From the NCBI GenBank assembly GCA_963837945.1, contig CAWIQD010000009.1:248001-312000 (forward strand): DNA of 64,000 nucleotides. The letters are read 5' to 3'. A program made the translations under genes and the position numbers. Under the pieces are notes generated by a model. That model ran no database searches and had not been told where the DNA came from. It saw nothing but the letters and a program-made list of their open reading frames with translations. Below are positions 34,117 through 45,978 of this stretch, one piece after another. The stretch comes from CAVUBL01 sp963837945. GTDB taxonomy: Bacteria > Acidobacteriota > Thermoanaerobaculia > Multivoradales > DATKCC01. Within the stretch, counting starts at the first letter, position 1; every line of letters begins with the position of its first letter.

Positions 34117-34833
34117 GTGAAGATCCGGGTCCTCGCCTTCGCCTCCGCCTCCGACGCCCTGGGCGCCGGGGAGCTGCCGGTGGAGCTTCCGGACGGCTCG
34201 ACGGTCGGCGATCTCAGGGACCTGCTCGAAGCGCGCCATCCGCCGCTCGGCGCGCTCTGGCCCCGCCTCGCGGTGGCGGTCGACGGCGAGATCGTGGGCG
34301 CCGGAGCGGCGCTCACCCCCGGCTCCGAGGTCGCCCTTCTGCCCCCGGTCTCGGGCGGCGCGCCCGCGGCGCCACCGGCCGAGCGGTTGCGAGCCGAGCT
34401 CGTCGAGGCGCCGATCGACCCGGCGCGCGTGGCCGCCGCGGTGTCGGCGCCGTCGCGCGGCGCCGTGCTCCTCTTCCTCGGCACCGTCCGCGACGGCCAC
34501 CGGGGCCGCCGGGTCGAGCGGCTGACCTACAGCGCCTACCGCGCCATGGCCGAGGCGCGCCTCGCGGCGATCGTCGCGGAGCTCGAAGCCGCCGGCGACG
34601 ACCTCGCCCTCGCCATCGTCCACCGCCTGGGGGAAGTCCCGGTCGGCGAGGCGAGCGTCGCGATCGCGGCCGCGTCGCCGCACCGGGCGGCGGCCTACGA
34701 GGCGAGCCGGCAGGCGCTCGAGCGCCTCAAGCAGGAGGTGCCGATCTGGAAGCGCGAGCACTACGGCGACGGCGGCTCGGCGTGGCGCGAGGAGGAGTCG
34801 CTGGCCGGGACCTCGAATCGCCACCGGCGGTAG
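34117..34833 (+). CDS. MoaD-MoaE fusion, molybdopterin synthase
   Basis: A 238-residue fusion. Residues 1-81 are a beta-grasp MoaD domain ending LLPPVSGG (G80-G81). Residues about 95-230 are MoaE, with FLGTVRDGHRGR and the active-site lysines in LKQEVPIWKREHYGDG (K205, K212). Molybdopterin synthase adds dithiolene sulfurs to precursor Z. In the two-subunit enzyme the MoaD C-terminal Gly-Gly must be free for thiocarboxylation; here it is followed directly by the MoaE part. A fused form in mycobacteria (MoaX) is cut after the Gly-Gly, and the same may happen here. It starts with GTG. Confidence 0.9.
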   Translation: MKIRVLAFASASDALGAGELPVELPDGSTVGDLRDLLEARHPPLGALWPRLAVAVDGEIVGAGAALTPGSEVALLPPVSGGAPAAPPAERLRAELVEAPIDPARVAAAVSAPSRGAVLLFLGTVRDGHRGRRVERLTYSAYRAMAEARLAAIVAELEAAGDDLALAIVHRLGEVPVGEASVAIAAASPHRAAAYEASRQALERLKQEVPIWKREHYGDGGSAWREEESLAGTSNRHRR

Positions 34834-34980
34834 GCACCTCGAGCGTGATCGCCGACCGGGGGACCTCGATCCGGGCCCGCTCGTCGATGGGCTCGTCCCG
34901 GACCCCTTGCGGAACCGAACGCCATAGGCGTGGCCCGGCACCTCCGCGCCCAGGGGGGAGCCGTGGCACGGAAAGAGCCC

Positions 34981-36963
34981 TCAACGGGGACGGTTCGCGG
35001 CCTGCTCCGGCGCCCCCGGCTCGAGTCGGAGGTGGTGGCGGAGGTAGGAGACCGCACCGCCGAACTCGTCGCGCACGCCGATCGCCACGTCATGCTCGCC
35101 CGCCGCGAGGTCGAGATCGACCTCGATCAGCCGGTCGCCGCTCTCCGCCGGCTCGTCTCCGCCCGCCGGAGCCACCGCGATCGGCACCTCCTTCTGGCGC
35201 ACCGGCCCGAGCTTGCCCTGGGCGTCGGAGTAGGCCATGAGCACCCGGAGCCGGCCGGCCGGGCCGCCGCCGTCCCCGGGCAGCAGAGTGACGGCGTCCA
35301 CGGGGACCCAGAGACGCACCGGGACCCGGTAGGTGCCGTCGCCGTTCGGCGTCGGCTCGCCGATCTCGATCCGCAGCCGCAGCTCGTTCGTCTCGGTCCC
35401 GAACTGCGCGACGCCCCGGACTCGCTCGGCCATTCGCTGCTGGGCCGGCTCGTCGACGTAGGTCCGGCGATAGCGCAGCTGGTAACCGCTGCCGCCGGGG
35501 AGCTCTACCTCCAGGTGGTGCACTTTTCCGTCGCCCCGGTGCTCGGGGTTGAAACCCAGCGAGTAGTAGGCCCGCAGGTCGTTCGCCACCCGCGTGAGCT
35601 CGGGCGCGAAGTCGCCGGCGTCGAGGATCGCCCGTCCGCCGGTCTCGCGCGCGATGTAGACGAAGCCGTCCTCCTGGTTGCTCTCGCCGGAGCGCTGGAG
35701 AGCGGTCGACGGCCGGAAGCTCTGGCCGCCCGACCCGGAGCTCTCGGGGCGAGGCGCCCGAGCGGCATCGAGCGACGAGCCGACGCCGCCCGCCTGGGAT
35801 CCCTTGCCGTTGCTCGATTGCGGGTTGCCCCCGCCGACCCCGGTCAGGCTCCCGACCGGCCCGGCCAGGCTCAGGTCGTCGTCGCCGCCCGGGGTCGCGG
35901 CCTCGACCATGTAGAGGGTCACGCCGGCGGCGTTCGCGCTCTTCGCCACCTCCTCGTAGAGCCAGGTGAGGTCGTAGCTCGAGTACTGGAGCGCGATCTG
36001 GGACTGATAGTGCGGGCAGATCTCGGCCAGGTATTGGAAGACGTCGAGCCCGGGCGCCTGATCGAGGGCGCCGCCGACGTAGACCAGCGACTTGCGCCCC
36101 GGCACGCCGGCGAGGATCTGGGCGATCGACACCAGGGCGCCGCCCGACTGCTCGTAGATCGCCTGCTGGCCCGCGGCGTAGTTGGTGGCGGCGGCCTCCA
36201 TGTTGCCGAACGAGTCGCTGCACGGCTCCTCGCTGCCCCGCCCGCCGAGCGCCGCCCGGTCGGCCGCGGCCCGGTAGGCATCCTTGATCGCCTCGAGCGT
36301 GCTCCGGCGGTCGGAGCGGAGCTGGATGCCGGAGGGCGAGCCCTTCGCGACGCGGTCGAGGGCCCGCTCGAGGGCTTGACGGTCGGAAGTGAACGGCTGG
36401 ACGAGCTGGATCGAGCGGTCGTGGACGGCGATCATCACCTGGTCGCCGGGGGCGAGACGATGGTCCAGGAAGTCGCGCAGGCCGTCGAGCGCCCGGCCCC
36501 GGTCCTCCGGCCGGACGTTCCAGTCGTCGATCAGGACCGCGAGGTAGAGGGAGTCCGCGGGCGAGACGGATTCTTGCCGGCCGGCCGCGCTCGCCGAAGC
36601 CTCGACCGGAAAGACCCCAGGCGCCGGCGGACCACCCGCCGTCGTCGCGGGCCGGGCTTCCTCCGCCCGTGTCATGGAGCTCGCCGTGGCGGTCGTGTAG
36701 CTCGAGAAGTTGGTGACCTCGACCGGCTTGCCGTCCTCGGACACCCGGAAATCGCCCTTCGCGAGCCCGGGCACGGGATTGCCCTTCGCGTCGGTCACCC
36801 AGACCTCGAGGTTCACGACGTCGACGGAGATCTCCTCGCCGAAGCTCGGCTGGCTCTGGCCCTGCGCTTGCGGCTCGGAGCCCTGGGAAGGCGCCTGCGC
36901 GAGGACCGACGCGGGGGAGACGGCGAGCGTCGCGGCGGCGACGGCGAGCAACATTCGCTTCAT
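34981..36963 (-). CDS. Secreted VWFA-domain protein (copy 1)
   Basis: A 660-residue protein with a signal peptide (MKRMLLAVAAATLAVSPASV, cleavage near LAQ-A). A beta-rich segment (VDVVNLEVWVTDAKGNPVPG, like acidobacterial VWFA-related N-termini) is followed by the von Willebrand A domain LAVLIDDWNVRPEDRGRAL, whose D-x-W-N departs from the canonical MIDAS D-x-S-x-S. A later domain has GFVYIARETGGRAILDAGDF and YYSLGFNPEHRGDGKVH. A Gly/Ser-rich low-complexity region lies near residue 340. Function is unknown, probably a secreted adhesion or scaffold protein. It follows its paralogue by 34 bases. Confidence 0.85.
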   Translation of the reverse strand: MKRMLLAVAAATLAVSPASVLAQAPSQGSEPQAQGQSQPSFGEEISVDVVNLEVWVTDAKGNPVPGLAKGDFRVSEDGKPVEVTNFSSYTTATASSMTRAEEARPATTAGGPPAPGVFPVEASASAAGRQESVSPADSLYLAVLIDDWNVRPEDRGRALDGLRDFLDHRLAPGDQVMIAVHDRSIQLVQPFTSDRQALERALDRVAKGSPSGIQLRSDRRSTLEAIKDAYRAAADRAALGGRGSEEPCSDSFGNMEAAATNYAAGQQAIYEQSGGALVSIAQILAGVPGRKSLVYVGGALDQAPGLDVFQYLAEICPHYQSQIALQYSSYDLTWLYEEVAKSANAAGVTLYMVEAATPGGDDDLSLAGPVGSLTGVGGGNPQSSNGKGSQAGGVGSSLDAARAPRPESSGSGGQSFRPSTALQRSGESNQEDGFVYIARETGGRAILDAGDFAPELTRVANDLRAYYSLGFNPEHRGDGKVHHLEVELPGGSGYQLRYRRTYVDEPAQQRMAERVRGVAQFGTETNELRLRIEIGEPTPNGDGTYRVPVRLWVPVDAVTLLPGDGGGPAGRLRVLMAYSDAQGKLGPVRQKEVPIAVAPAGGDEPAESGDRLIEVDLDLAAGEHDVAIGVRDEFGGAVSYLRHHLRLEPGAPEQAANRPR

Positions 36964-36997
36964 GGCCGGACTCCGTTTCGCTTCGTCCCGAGGCTTT

Positions 36998-38827
36998 TCA
37001 GCTCCCGGGCGGGAGGGTCGCGCCGGCCGGCTCCGGGCCGGCCACGTGGATCTCCTGGCGCAGGAACGAGACCTCGCCACCCAGCTCGTCGCGCACTCCC
37101 ATCGCCACGACGTCGTCCCCGACGGGCAGCGCGAGCGAGACTTCGACGAGCTTCTCGGCGGTGGCCGAATCCGGCACGGGGGAGCCCGCCGAGGCCGGCG
37201 CCTTCTTCACGTCGACCAGCACCAGCTTCTGGCGCACGGGGCCGAGCCTGCCGCCCTCCTGGCCGATCGTCATCATCACCCGGAGCTGGCCGTGGGAGCC
37301 GTCCTCGCCCGGCACCAGGGTCACCGCCTCGAGGGGCACCCAGATGCGAAGCGGCACGTCGACCCGCCCGTCCGGCCGCGGCTCCATCTCGCCGGTCTCG
37401 AGGCGCAGGCCGAGGGGGTTGCGCATGTCGGCGAGGCCCGCCACCGCCCGGATCCGCTCGACCATCCGCTGCTCGAAGGGCTTCGCCACGTACGAGGTCC
37501 GGTGGCGGACCCGGTAGCCGTCGCCCTTCACCCGGATCTCCAGGCGGTGCCGGGAGCCGTCGTCGGAGCCGGGGGGCGAGAACCCCAGCGAGTAGTAGCT
37601 CCGCAGGTCGCCGCGGATCGCGGCCAGCGGCTCGGCGAAGCCGGTGGCGTTGAGGATCGCCCGCCCTCCGGTCTCTCCGGCCAGGAGCTGGAGCGGCGCC
37701 TGGAGGGACTGCTGGTGAAGCCGCAGAACGCTGGCCGGGACCCGGTATCTCCAGTCGGCGGGCTGGTCGTCGGCCTGCAGCAACCGCGACGGATCCTCCG
37801 CCTCGAGGGTGTAGAGCGTCACTCCCTCGGCGTTCGCCTGGTCCGCCACCTGCTTGTAGACGCTACTCAAGTCGTACTCGCCGGCGAAGTTGGTGTTCTC
37901 GACGGAGGTGTGGGGGCAGAGCTGCCGGATGTACTCGTAGAGGTCGACCGCCGGCTGGTCCGGCAGCCCGTCGCCGACGTAGAGCAGCACCTTCCCGCCG
38001 GGGATCCCGACCTGCGACTCGATGACCGAGCTCAGAGCGGAGATCGAGCCCTGGGCGTGGGTGATCGCCTGTCCCGCGTAGGTGCGCACGGCGTTCTCCA
38101 TGTCCGGCCAGGCGTCCTTGCAGGGATCGTCGCCGAGTCTGCGGGTCGTGGTCTCGAGGGCGGTCTGGTAGCCGTCGGCGATCCGGCGGAAGGCCTCGCG
38201 GCGCTCGCCGTCCAGCTCGATGCCTTGGGAAGCGAAGCGTTCGGACCGGTCGAGACTCCGGGCGAGCGCCTCCCGGTCGTCGGTGAAGCTCTGGGCGACC
38301 CGCAGAGAGCGGCCGTCGTAGGCGACCACCATGGCCTGCTCGCCCGGCCGGAGCGAGCGGCCAAGGAAGTCGCGCAGGTCGCCGAACACCCGCGAGCGAT
38401 CCTCGGGCCGCAGGTTCCAGTCGTCCACCAGGACGACGACGTGGAGGCGCTCGGAGTCCGGCAGGCGCTCGAGGGTCGCGGCGCCGACGCTCGTCTCCGG
38501 AGCCTCGCCCTCGGGCGAGGTCTCGGTGATCTCCGAGAAGTTGGAGATCGGCACCTGCTTGCCGTCCACGAGCAGCTGGAAGTCGTCGCGCCCCAGGCCG
38601 GAGACCGGCCGGCCCCGGCGGTCGCTCACCCAGGCCTGGACGTCGACCACCTCGACCGAGACCTGCTCGCCGAAGCTCTGGAGCGGCTCGAACCCCTCGG
38701 CCTCGGGGGGCGGCCCCTGCGCGCCGAGCGAGCCGGTGGCGGGCAGCGAGAGCGCGGCCAGAGCGGCGAAGACCATGGTGGCTCGAAGCCGGAGTGAACG
38801 GGAACCGGGGGATCGACGAAAGCTCAT
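36998..38827 (-). CDS. Secreted VWFA-domain protein (copy 2)
   Basis: A 609-residue paralogue of the downstream gene, with a signal peptide (ATMVFAALAALSLPATGSLG). It shares the order VEVVDVQAWVSDRRGRPVSG, VVLVDDWNLRPEDRSRVFG, GGRAILNATGF and YYSLGFSPPG. The MIDAS site is again D-x-W-N. A GGAGG site lies before the ATG at 38827. The tandem pair is cotranscribed and probably arose by duplication. Function is unknown. Confidence 0.85.
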   Translation of the reverse strand: MSFRRSPGSRSLRLRATMVFAALAALSLPATGSLGAQGPPPEAEGFEPLQSFGEQVSVEVVDVQAWVSDRRGRPVSGLGRDDFQLLVDGKQVPISNFSEITETSPEGEAPETSVGAATLERLPDSERLHVVVLVDDWNLRPEDRSRVFGDLRDFLGRSLRPGEQAMVVAYDGRSLRVAQSFTDDREALARSLDRSERFASQGIELDGERREAFRRIADGYQTALETTTRRLGDDPCKDAWPDMENAVRTYAGQAITHAQGSISALSSVIESQVGIPGGKVLLYVGDGLPDQPAVDLYEYIRQLCPHTSVENTNFAGEYDLSSVYKQVADQANAEGVTLYTLEAEDPSRLLQADDQPADWRYRVPASVLRLHQQSLQAPLQLLAGETGGRAILNATGFAEPLAAIRGDLRSYYSLGFSPPGSDDGSRHRLEIRVKGDGYRVRHRTSYVAKPFEQRMVERIRAVAGLADMRNPLGLRLETGEMEPRPDGRVDVPLRIWVPLEAVTLVPGEDGSHGQLRVMMTIGQEGGRLGPVRQKLVLVDVKKAPASAGSPVPDSATAEKLVEVSLALPVGDDVVAMGVRDELGGEVSFLRQEIHVAGPEPAGATLPPGS

Positions 38828-39001
38828 CGCGAGAGACCTCCGCGCCGGCGGCCTCGGGCCGAGGCTCGCGCAACGTGATCGGGTGAATTTCTGGACCAGC
38901 TCAACAGCAAGAAGCCTGCCAGCGGCGAACGCCCGGCGCGGCGGGCCGGCCCCCCGTGAACCGTCCGCGCGAGGGGACGCCGCCGTCACGTTCCGATCCC
39001 G

Positions 39002-42527
<3,526 letters not shown>

Positions 42528-42545
42528 CGAAGTCGCCTCCAAACA

Positions 42546-42583
42546 GAAAAACCCGCCTCGTACGCATCACGAGAGCGGGTTTC
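42546..42583 (-). terminator. Intrinsic terminator in the metH leader
   Basis: On the minus strand AACCCGC-TCTCGT and ACGAG-GCGGGTT pair around a GATGCGT loop and are followed by a T run (GGGTTTTTCTGTTT). It lies between the riboswitch aptamer and the metH start, so it could stop transcription when SAM is bound. Confidence 0.75.
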
Positions 42584-42612
42584 GAGCCGCCGGACAGTTC
42601 GTTGCCGACTTT

Positions 42613-42736
42613 CCCCGAAGACCCTCGGGGGCGGCCGCATCCTCGCTCGACGAGAGCGAGAGGGCACCTTGGGTGTCCGTCCCAGGTTGCCGCGCCCGGC
42701 CGCTAGTGAGATCGGCCGAGCCGCTCGCGATGCGGG
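42613..42736 (-). promoter_or_regulatory. SAM-type riboswitch aptamer (SAM-I/SAM-IV clan)
   Basis: Read on the minus strand, CCGCATC (42729-42735) pairs with GATGCGG (42635-42641) as P1. Inside are GCGGCAACC (at 42685-42693), a P3 hairpin CCTGGG..CCCAAGG, then GGTGCCC (42662-42668) and a P4 hairpin CTCGCTC-TCGTC-GAGCGAG. GGCAACC and GGTGC in this order are the hallmarks of the S-box clan. A hairpin 3' of P1 (CCCCGA..TTCGGGG, 42613-42630) resembles P5 of SAM-IV. The assignment is by eye, without a covariance model. Confidence 0.7.
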
Positions 42737-42775
42737 ATCAGCCTAGTGGCCGGCCGGGAAGCTGTCAAGCGGGGG

Positions 42776-43728
42776 TCAATCGAGCTTCAGCTCGTCCAGG
42801 AGCTTGCGAATCGCCTGCGAGCTCTGCATGACGTAGAAGTGGATCGACGGCGCGCCGCGCTCGAGGAGCTCGCGGGACTGGGCGAGCGCCCACTCGACCC
42901 CGATGTCCTCGGCCCGCTCGGCGGGCGCCGCCTCCACCTCGGCCGACAGGGCGGGCGGGATGTCGACGTAGAAGACGCGGGGAATCGACGTCAGCTGCCG
43001 CTGCGAGCTAGGATCTTGATCCCCGGGATGATCGGCACCTCGATGCCCGCCTCCCGGCAGGCGTCGACGAAGGCGAAGTAGCTCTCGTTCTCGAAGAACA
43101 TCTGGGTCACGACGTAGTCCGCACCGGCGTCGACCTTCTGCTTGACCCGCCGCACGTCGGTCGCGAGGTTCGGGGCCTCGAAGTGCTTCTCGGGGTAGCC
43201 GCCCACCCCGATGCAGAAGTCGGACGGCTCGGCGTCGAGCAGGTCGTCCTCGAGGTACTTGCCCCGGTTCATCGCCGCGATCTGGCCCACCAGGTCGCAG
43301 GCGTAGAGGTTGGCGCTGCGCCCGAACTGGAGCGGCTTCTCGTAGCCGCTGTCGTCGCCGCGCACCGCCAGCACGTTGTCGATGCCCAGGTAGCGCAGCT
43401 CGATCAGGAAGTCCTCGGTCTCCTCGCGGGTGAACCCCCGGCAGAGGATGTGGGGCACCGCGTCGACGCTCCACTTGTTCTGGATCAGCGCGCAGACGCC
43501 CAGGGTTCCCGGGCGCTTGCGCTTGACCCGGCGCTGGAAGCCCTGGGTGGTCTCTTCGAAGATCACCTCGGCCGCGTGGCTGGTGATGTCGATGAAGGGG
43601 GGGCGGAACCGGACCAGGTCCTCGATCAGCCCCAGCAGCTCCTTGACGTTGCCGCCGCGCAGGGGCGGGATGATCTCGAAGCTGATCAGCGGGCCGGCCG
43701 CCCGGGCGAGGTGATCGGTGACCTTCAT
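42776..43728 (-). CDS. metF: Methylenetetrahydrofolate reductase, one frame change
   Basis: About 317 residues. The first frame runs from MKVTDHLARAAGPLISFEI through the FAD-binding barrel (DITSHAAEVIFEE, VLAVRGDDSG, DYVVTQMFFENESYF, PIIPGIKIL). The frame changes near 43012, and the rest (SQRQLTSIPRVFYVDIPPAL to LDELKLD) follows in another frame. The family pattern at this point is IIPGIKPLTS-RQL-SIPR, so one base is missing. It reduces methylene-THF to methyl-THF, the methyl donor for the MetH encoded next. TATACT lies 12 bases before the ATG. Confidence 0.9.
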
Positions 43729-43800
43729 CGCGAGCGAGACAGTATATCGAGGGCCTCGTCCGGCGGCCCAGAGGCCCTCCGTACCACCGCAACAGGCCAA

Positions 43801-43828
43801 TGAGGCGGCCGAGCTCTGCCTCGGCCGG
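43801..43828 (-). repeat. REP-like palindrome, copy B
   Basis: TGAGGCGGCCGAG-CTCTGC-CTCGGCCGG, tail on the left, so inverted relative to copy A. First of three copies in the 302-bp gap between metF and the glycosylphosphotransferase gene. Confidence 0.75.
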
Positions 43829-43861
43829 GCCAACCTCACAGCCGGCAGCCGACGGCTCCCA

Positions 43862-43953
43862 GGGCCGAGCTCTGCCTCGGCCGCTTCATCCGCGGGATCG
43901 CCCCTCGCCGACACTCCAGGCCCATGAAGCGGCCGAGCTCTCGCCTCGGCCGG
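43862..43953. repeat. REPIN-like inverted doublet (copies C and D)
   Basis: Copy C (43862-43889) ends CTCGGCCGCTTCAT and copy D (43921-43953) begins CCCATGAAGCGGCCGAG, so they face each other across 31 bases. The doublet can form one long hairpin. No gene lies in this gap. Confidence 0.75.
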
Positions 43954-44017
43954 ACGAACCTCTCGCCCGGCACCGAACCTCGCCCTTCCGCGCCGCCGCG
44001 CCCCGCCACCCGACAGG

Positions 44018-44023
44018 TAAGAT
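44018..44023 (+). promoter_or_regulatory. -10 element of the glycosylphosphotransferase gene, leaderless
   Basis: TAAGAT, seven bases (CGCCCGG) before the ATG at 44031. Confidence 0.5.
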
Positions 44024-44030
44024 CGCCCGG

Positions 44031-45431
44031 ATGCTCCGGCCCGAACCTCGGTTCCGACGCTGGCTGCGCCTCGCCGGTGACCTGGGGGTCGCCCTCGCCG
44101 CCTTCTACCTGGCGTTCCGGCTGCGCATCCACCTGCCGGTTCCGTTCACCGAGAACCTGCTGCCCGCCGATCGGATGGCGTTCTTCTCCGACTACTGGCC
44201 GCTGCTCGCCGCGAGCCAGCCGGTGGTCCTCTACTTCTTCGGCCTCTACGACCCCCCGCACCGGCGCTCCGGCCTCGAGCTCGCGCGCCGCCTGCTGCCG
44301 GCGGTCTGCCTGATGGGCCTGGCGCTCGGCGCCTACTTCTTCCTCGCCGAGCGCACCTTCCCGCGCTCGGTGCTCGTCGCCTTCGTGGCCATCGACCTGC
44401 CGCTCCTGCTCGGCTGGCGCCTGGCGAGCGCGGCGGGGCTCATGCTCGAGCCGGTCCGGGTGGCGATCATCGGCTCGGGGGCCCCGGCCGCCGAGCTCGC
44501 CGGCCGGATCCGCGAGCATCCGGTCCCGGGCCTGACGCTCGCCGGCTGGGTGGCGGCGCCGGGCGACGAGGCGCCCGGTGTCGCGGAGCCCGCGCGCGAG
44601 CTCGGACCGTGCCTCGGCACGCTCGACGACCTCTTCGGCCTGGTCGCCCGCGGCGAGGTCGACGACGTGGTGATCGCCGAGACCGGCTCGTACTGGAAGA
44701 CGCGGTTGCTCGACGGCCTCGCCGCCTCCGGGGCGCGCGCCCGCGGCAGCGTGCTGATGCTCCCCGGCCCCTTCGAGAGCCTGATCGGCCGCATGCGCTA
44801 CCGCTGGGTCCGGGACATCCCCCTGATCGAGGTGGTGCGCGCCTCGGAGTGGCGGCTGTTGCGGCCGGTCAAGCGGGGCTTCGACCTCGTCGCCGGCTCC
44901 TTGATGCTCCTGGTCGCGGCGCCGGTGATCGCCGTCTGCGCCCTCGCCGTGCGCCTCAGCTCGCCGGGGCCGTCGCTCTACCGCCAGGAGCGGATGGGCC
45001 GCGGCCTCCAGCCGTTCACGCTCTGGAAGCTGCGCACCATGAGGGTCGACGCCGAGTCCGGGAGCGAGGAGCTGCTGGCGCGCACGGACGATCCCCGCCT
45101 CATCCCGGTGGGCGCCTTGCTCCGCCGCCTGCGGCTCGACGAGCTGCCCCAGCTCTGGAACGTCCTCGAGGGCTCGATGAGCCTGGTCGGGCCGCGCCCG
45201 GAGCGCCCGGGCTTCGTGACCCGCTTCCTGGAGGAGGTCCCCGGCTACGCCGAGCGCTTCTCGGTGACGCCGGGCCTGACCGGTCTCGCCCAGGTGAACG
45301 GCGAGTACCACTCGAGCGCCCAGAACAAGCTGCGCTACGACCTGGCCTACATCGCGAACTGGAGCTTCTGGCTCGATCTGGCGATCCTGGTGCGGACGGT
45401 GAAGATCGTCCTCACCTCGCGCGGCGTTTGA
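44031..45431 (+). CDS. Polyprenyl glycosylphosphotransferase (exopolysaccharide initiation)
   Basis: A 466-residue PHPT of the WbaP/EpsE/CpsE type. Four or five N-terminal membrane helices precede a Rossmann-like domain (VRVAIIGSGAPAAELAGRI, about residue 142), a further helix (LVAGSLMLLVAAPVIAVCAL, about 290) and the catalytic bacterial sugar transferase domain: YRQERMGRGLQPFTLWKLRTM, RRLRLDELPQLWNVLEG, SLVGPRPERPGF and GLTGLAQVNG. It moves a sugar 1-phosphate onto undecaprenyl phosphate, the first step of exopolysaccharide synthesis. It opens the exopolysaccharide region. Confidence 0.93.
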   Translation: MLRPEPRFRRWLRLAGDLGVALAAFYLAFRLRIHLPVPFTENLLPADRMAFFSDYWPLLAASQPVVLYFFGLYDPPHRRSGLELARRLLPAVCLMGLALGAYFFLAERTFPRSVLVAFVAIDLPLLLGWRLASAAGLMLEPVRVAIIGSGAPAAELAGRIREHPVPGLTLAGWVAAPGDEAPGVAEPARELGPCLGTLDDLFGLVARGEVDDVVIAETGSYWKTRLLDGLAASGARARGSVLMLPGPFESLIGRMRYRWVRDIPLIEVVRASEWRLLRPVKRGFDLVAGSLMLLVAAPVIAVCALAVRLSSPGPSLYRQERMGRGLQPFTLWKLRTMRVDAESGSEELLARTDDPRLIPVGALLRRLRLDELPQLWNVLEGSMSLVGPRPERPGFVTRFLEEVPGYAERFSVTPGLTGLAQVNGEYHSSAQNKLRYDLAYIANWSFWLDLAILVRTVKIVLTSRGV

Positions 45432-45492
45432 TCGGATCCCCCCGCAACCCCTCGATCCCCTTCCCACCCCCGGGGGGGGAAGGGGACGCCCC
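45430..45492. repeat. Third copy of the C/G-run palindromic repeat (inverted)
   Basis: GATCCCCCCGCAACCCCTCG, then ATCCCCTTCCC..GGGGAAGGGGACG, the reverse complement of the units at 24346-24468. It lies just downstream of the glycosylphosphotransferase gene and may act as a transcription stop. Confidence 0.75.
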
Positions 45493-45543
45493 CTCCCGCT
45501 CGCGTCCTACAAACTTGACTCATCTGTCCAGATCTCGGTGGGC

Positions 45544-45978
45544 CTAGCGGCGCCGGAGGCTCGGGTCGAGCGCGCCGGCCCTGGCGAAGGCCCGCCGGGC
45601 CTCCTCGGTGCGGCCGGCCGCCTCCAGGGCGCGCCCCAGGTCGTAGTAGATCTCGGCCCGGGGCTCGAAGGCGAGCGCCCGCTCGTAGCCTGCGACCGCC
45701 AGGTCGTACTGGCCAGTCAGCATGTACTGGCCGGCGGCGGCGACCCGGGTCTCCACCAGGGAGGGGTCGAGACGCTCGGCTTCCCGCAGGAGCCGGAAGT
45801 CGCCGGCGATGATCTGCGGCGGCGTCTGGCCGAGCGACGCCATGTTCGAGCTCACCGTCTGCACCACGCGCAGGCGCTTGCTGGCCCCGATCCGATCGAC
45901 GGCGCGGCCGGTCTGGGCCACGAGCGCCGCAGCGAAGCCGGCCGCGGCGAGCCATGCCAGCAGGTGCCGCCGGCTCAC
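45544..45978 (-). CDS. TPR-repeat protein with N-terminal membrane anchor
   Basis: A 144-residue protein. The first 20 residues (RRHLLAWLAAAGFAAALVAQ) are a membrane anchor or signal. Two tetratricopeptide-like repeats follow (ADFRL-like helices near 65 and QYDLAVAGYERALAFEP, IYYDLGRALEAAGRTEEARR). The GTG at 45978 overlaps the stop of the O-antigen ligase gene (GTGA), so the two are coupled. It probably assists polysaccharide assembly; the partner is inferred from position. Confidence 0.72.
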   Translation of the reverse strand: MSRRHLLAWLAAAGFAAALVAQTGRAVDRIGASKRLRVVQTVSSNMASLGQTPPQIIAGDFRLLREAERLDPSLVETRVAAAGQYMLTGQYDLAVAGYERALAFEPRAEIYYDLGRALEAAGRTEEARRAFARAGALDPSLRRR

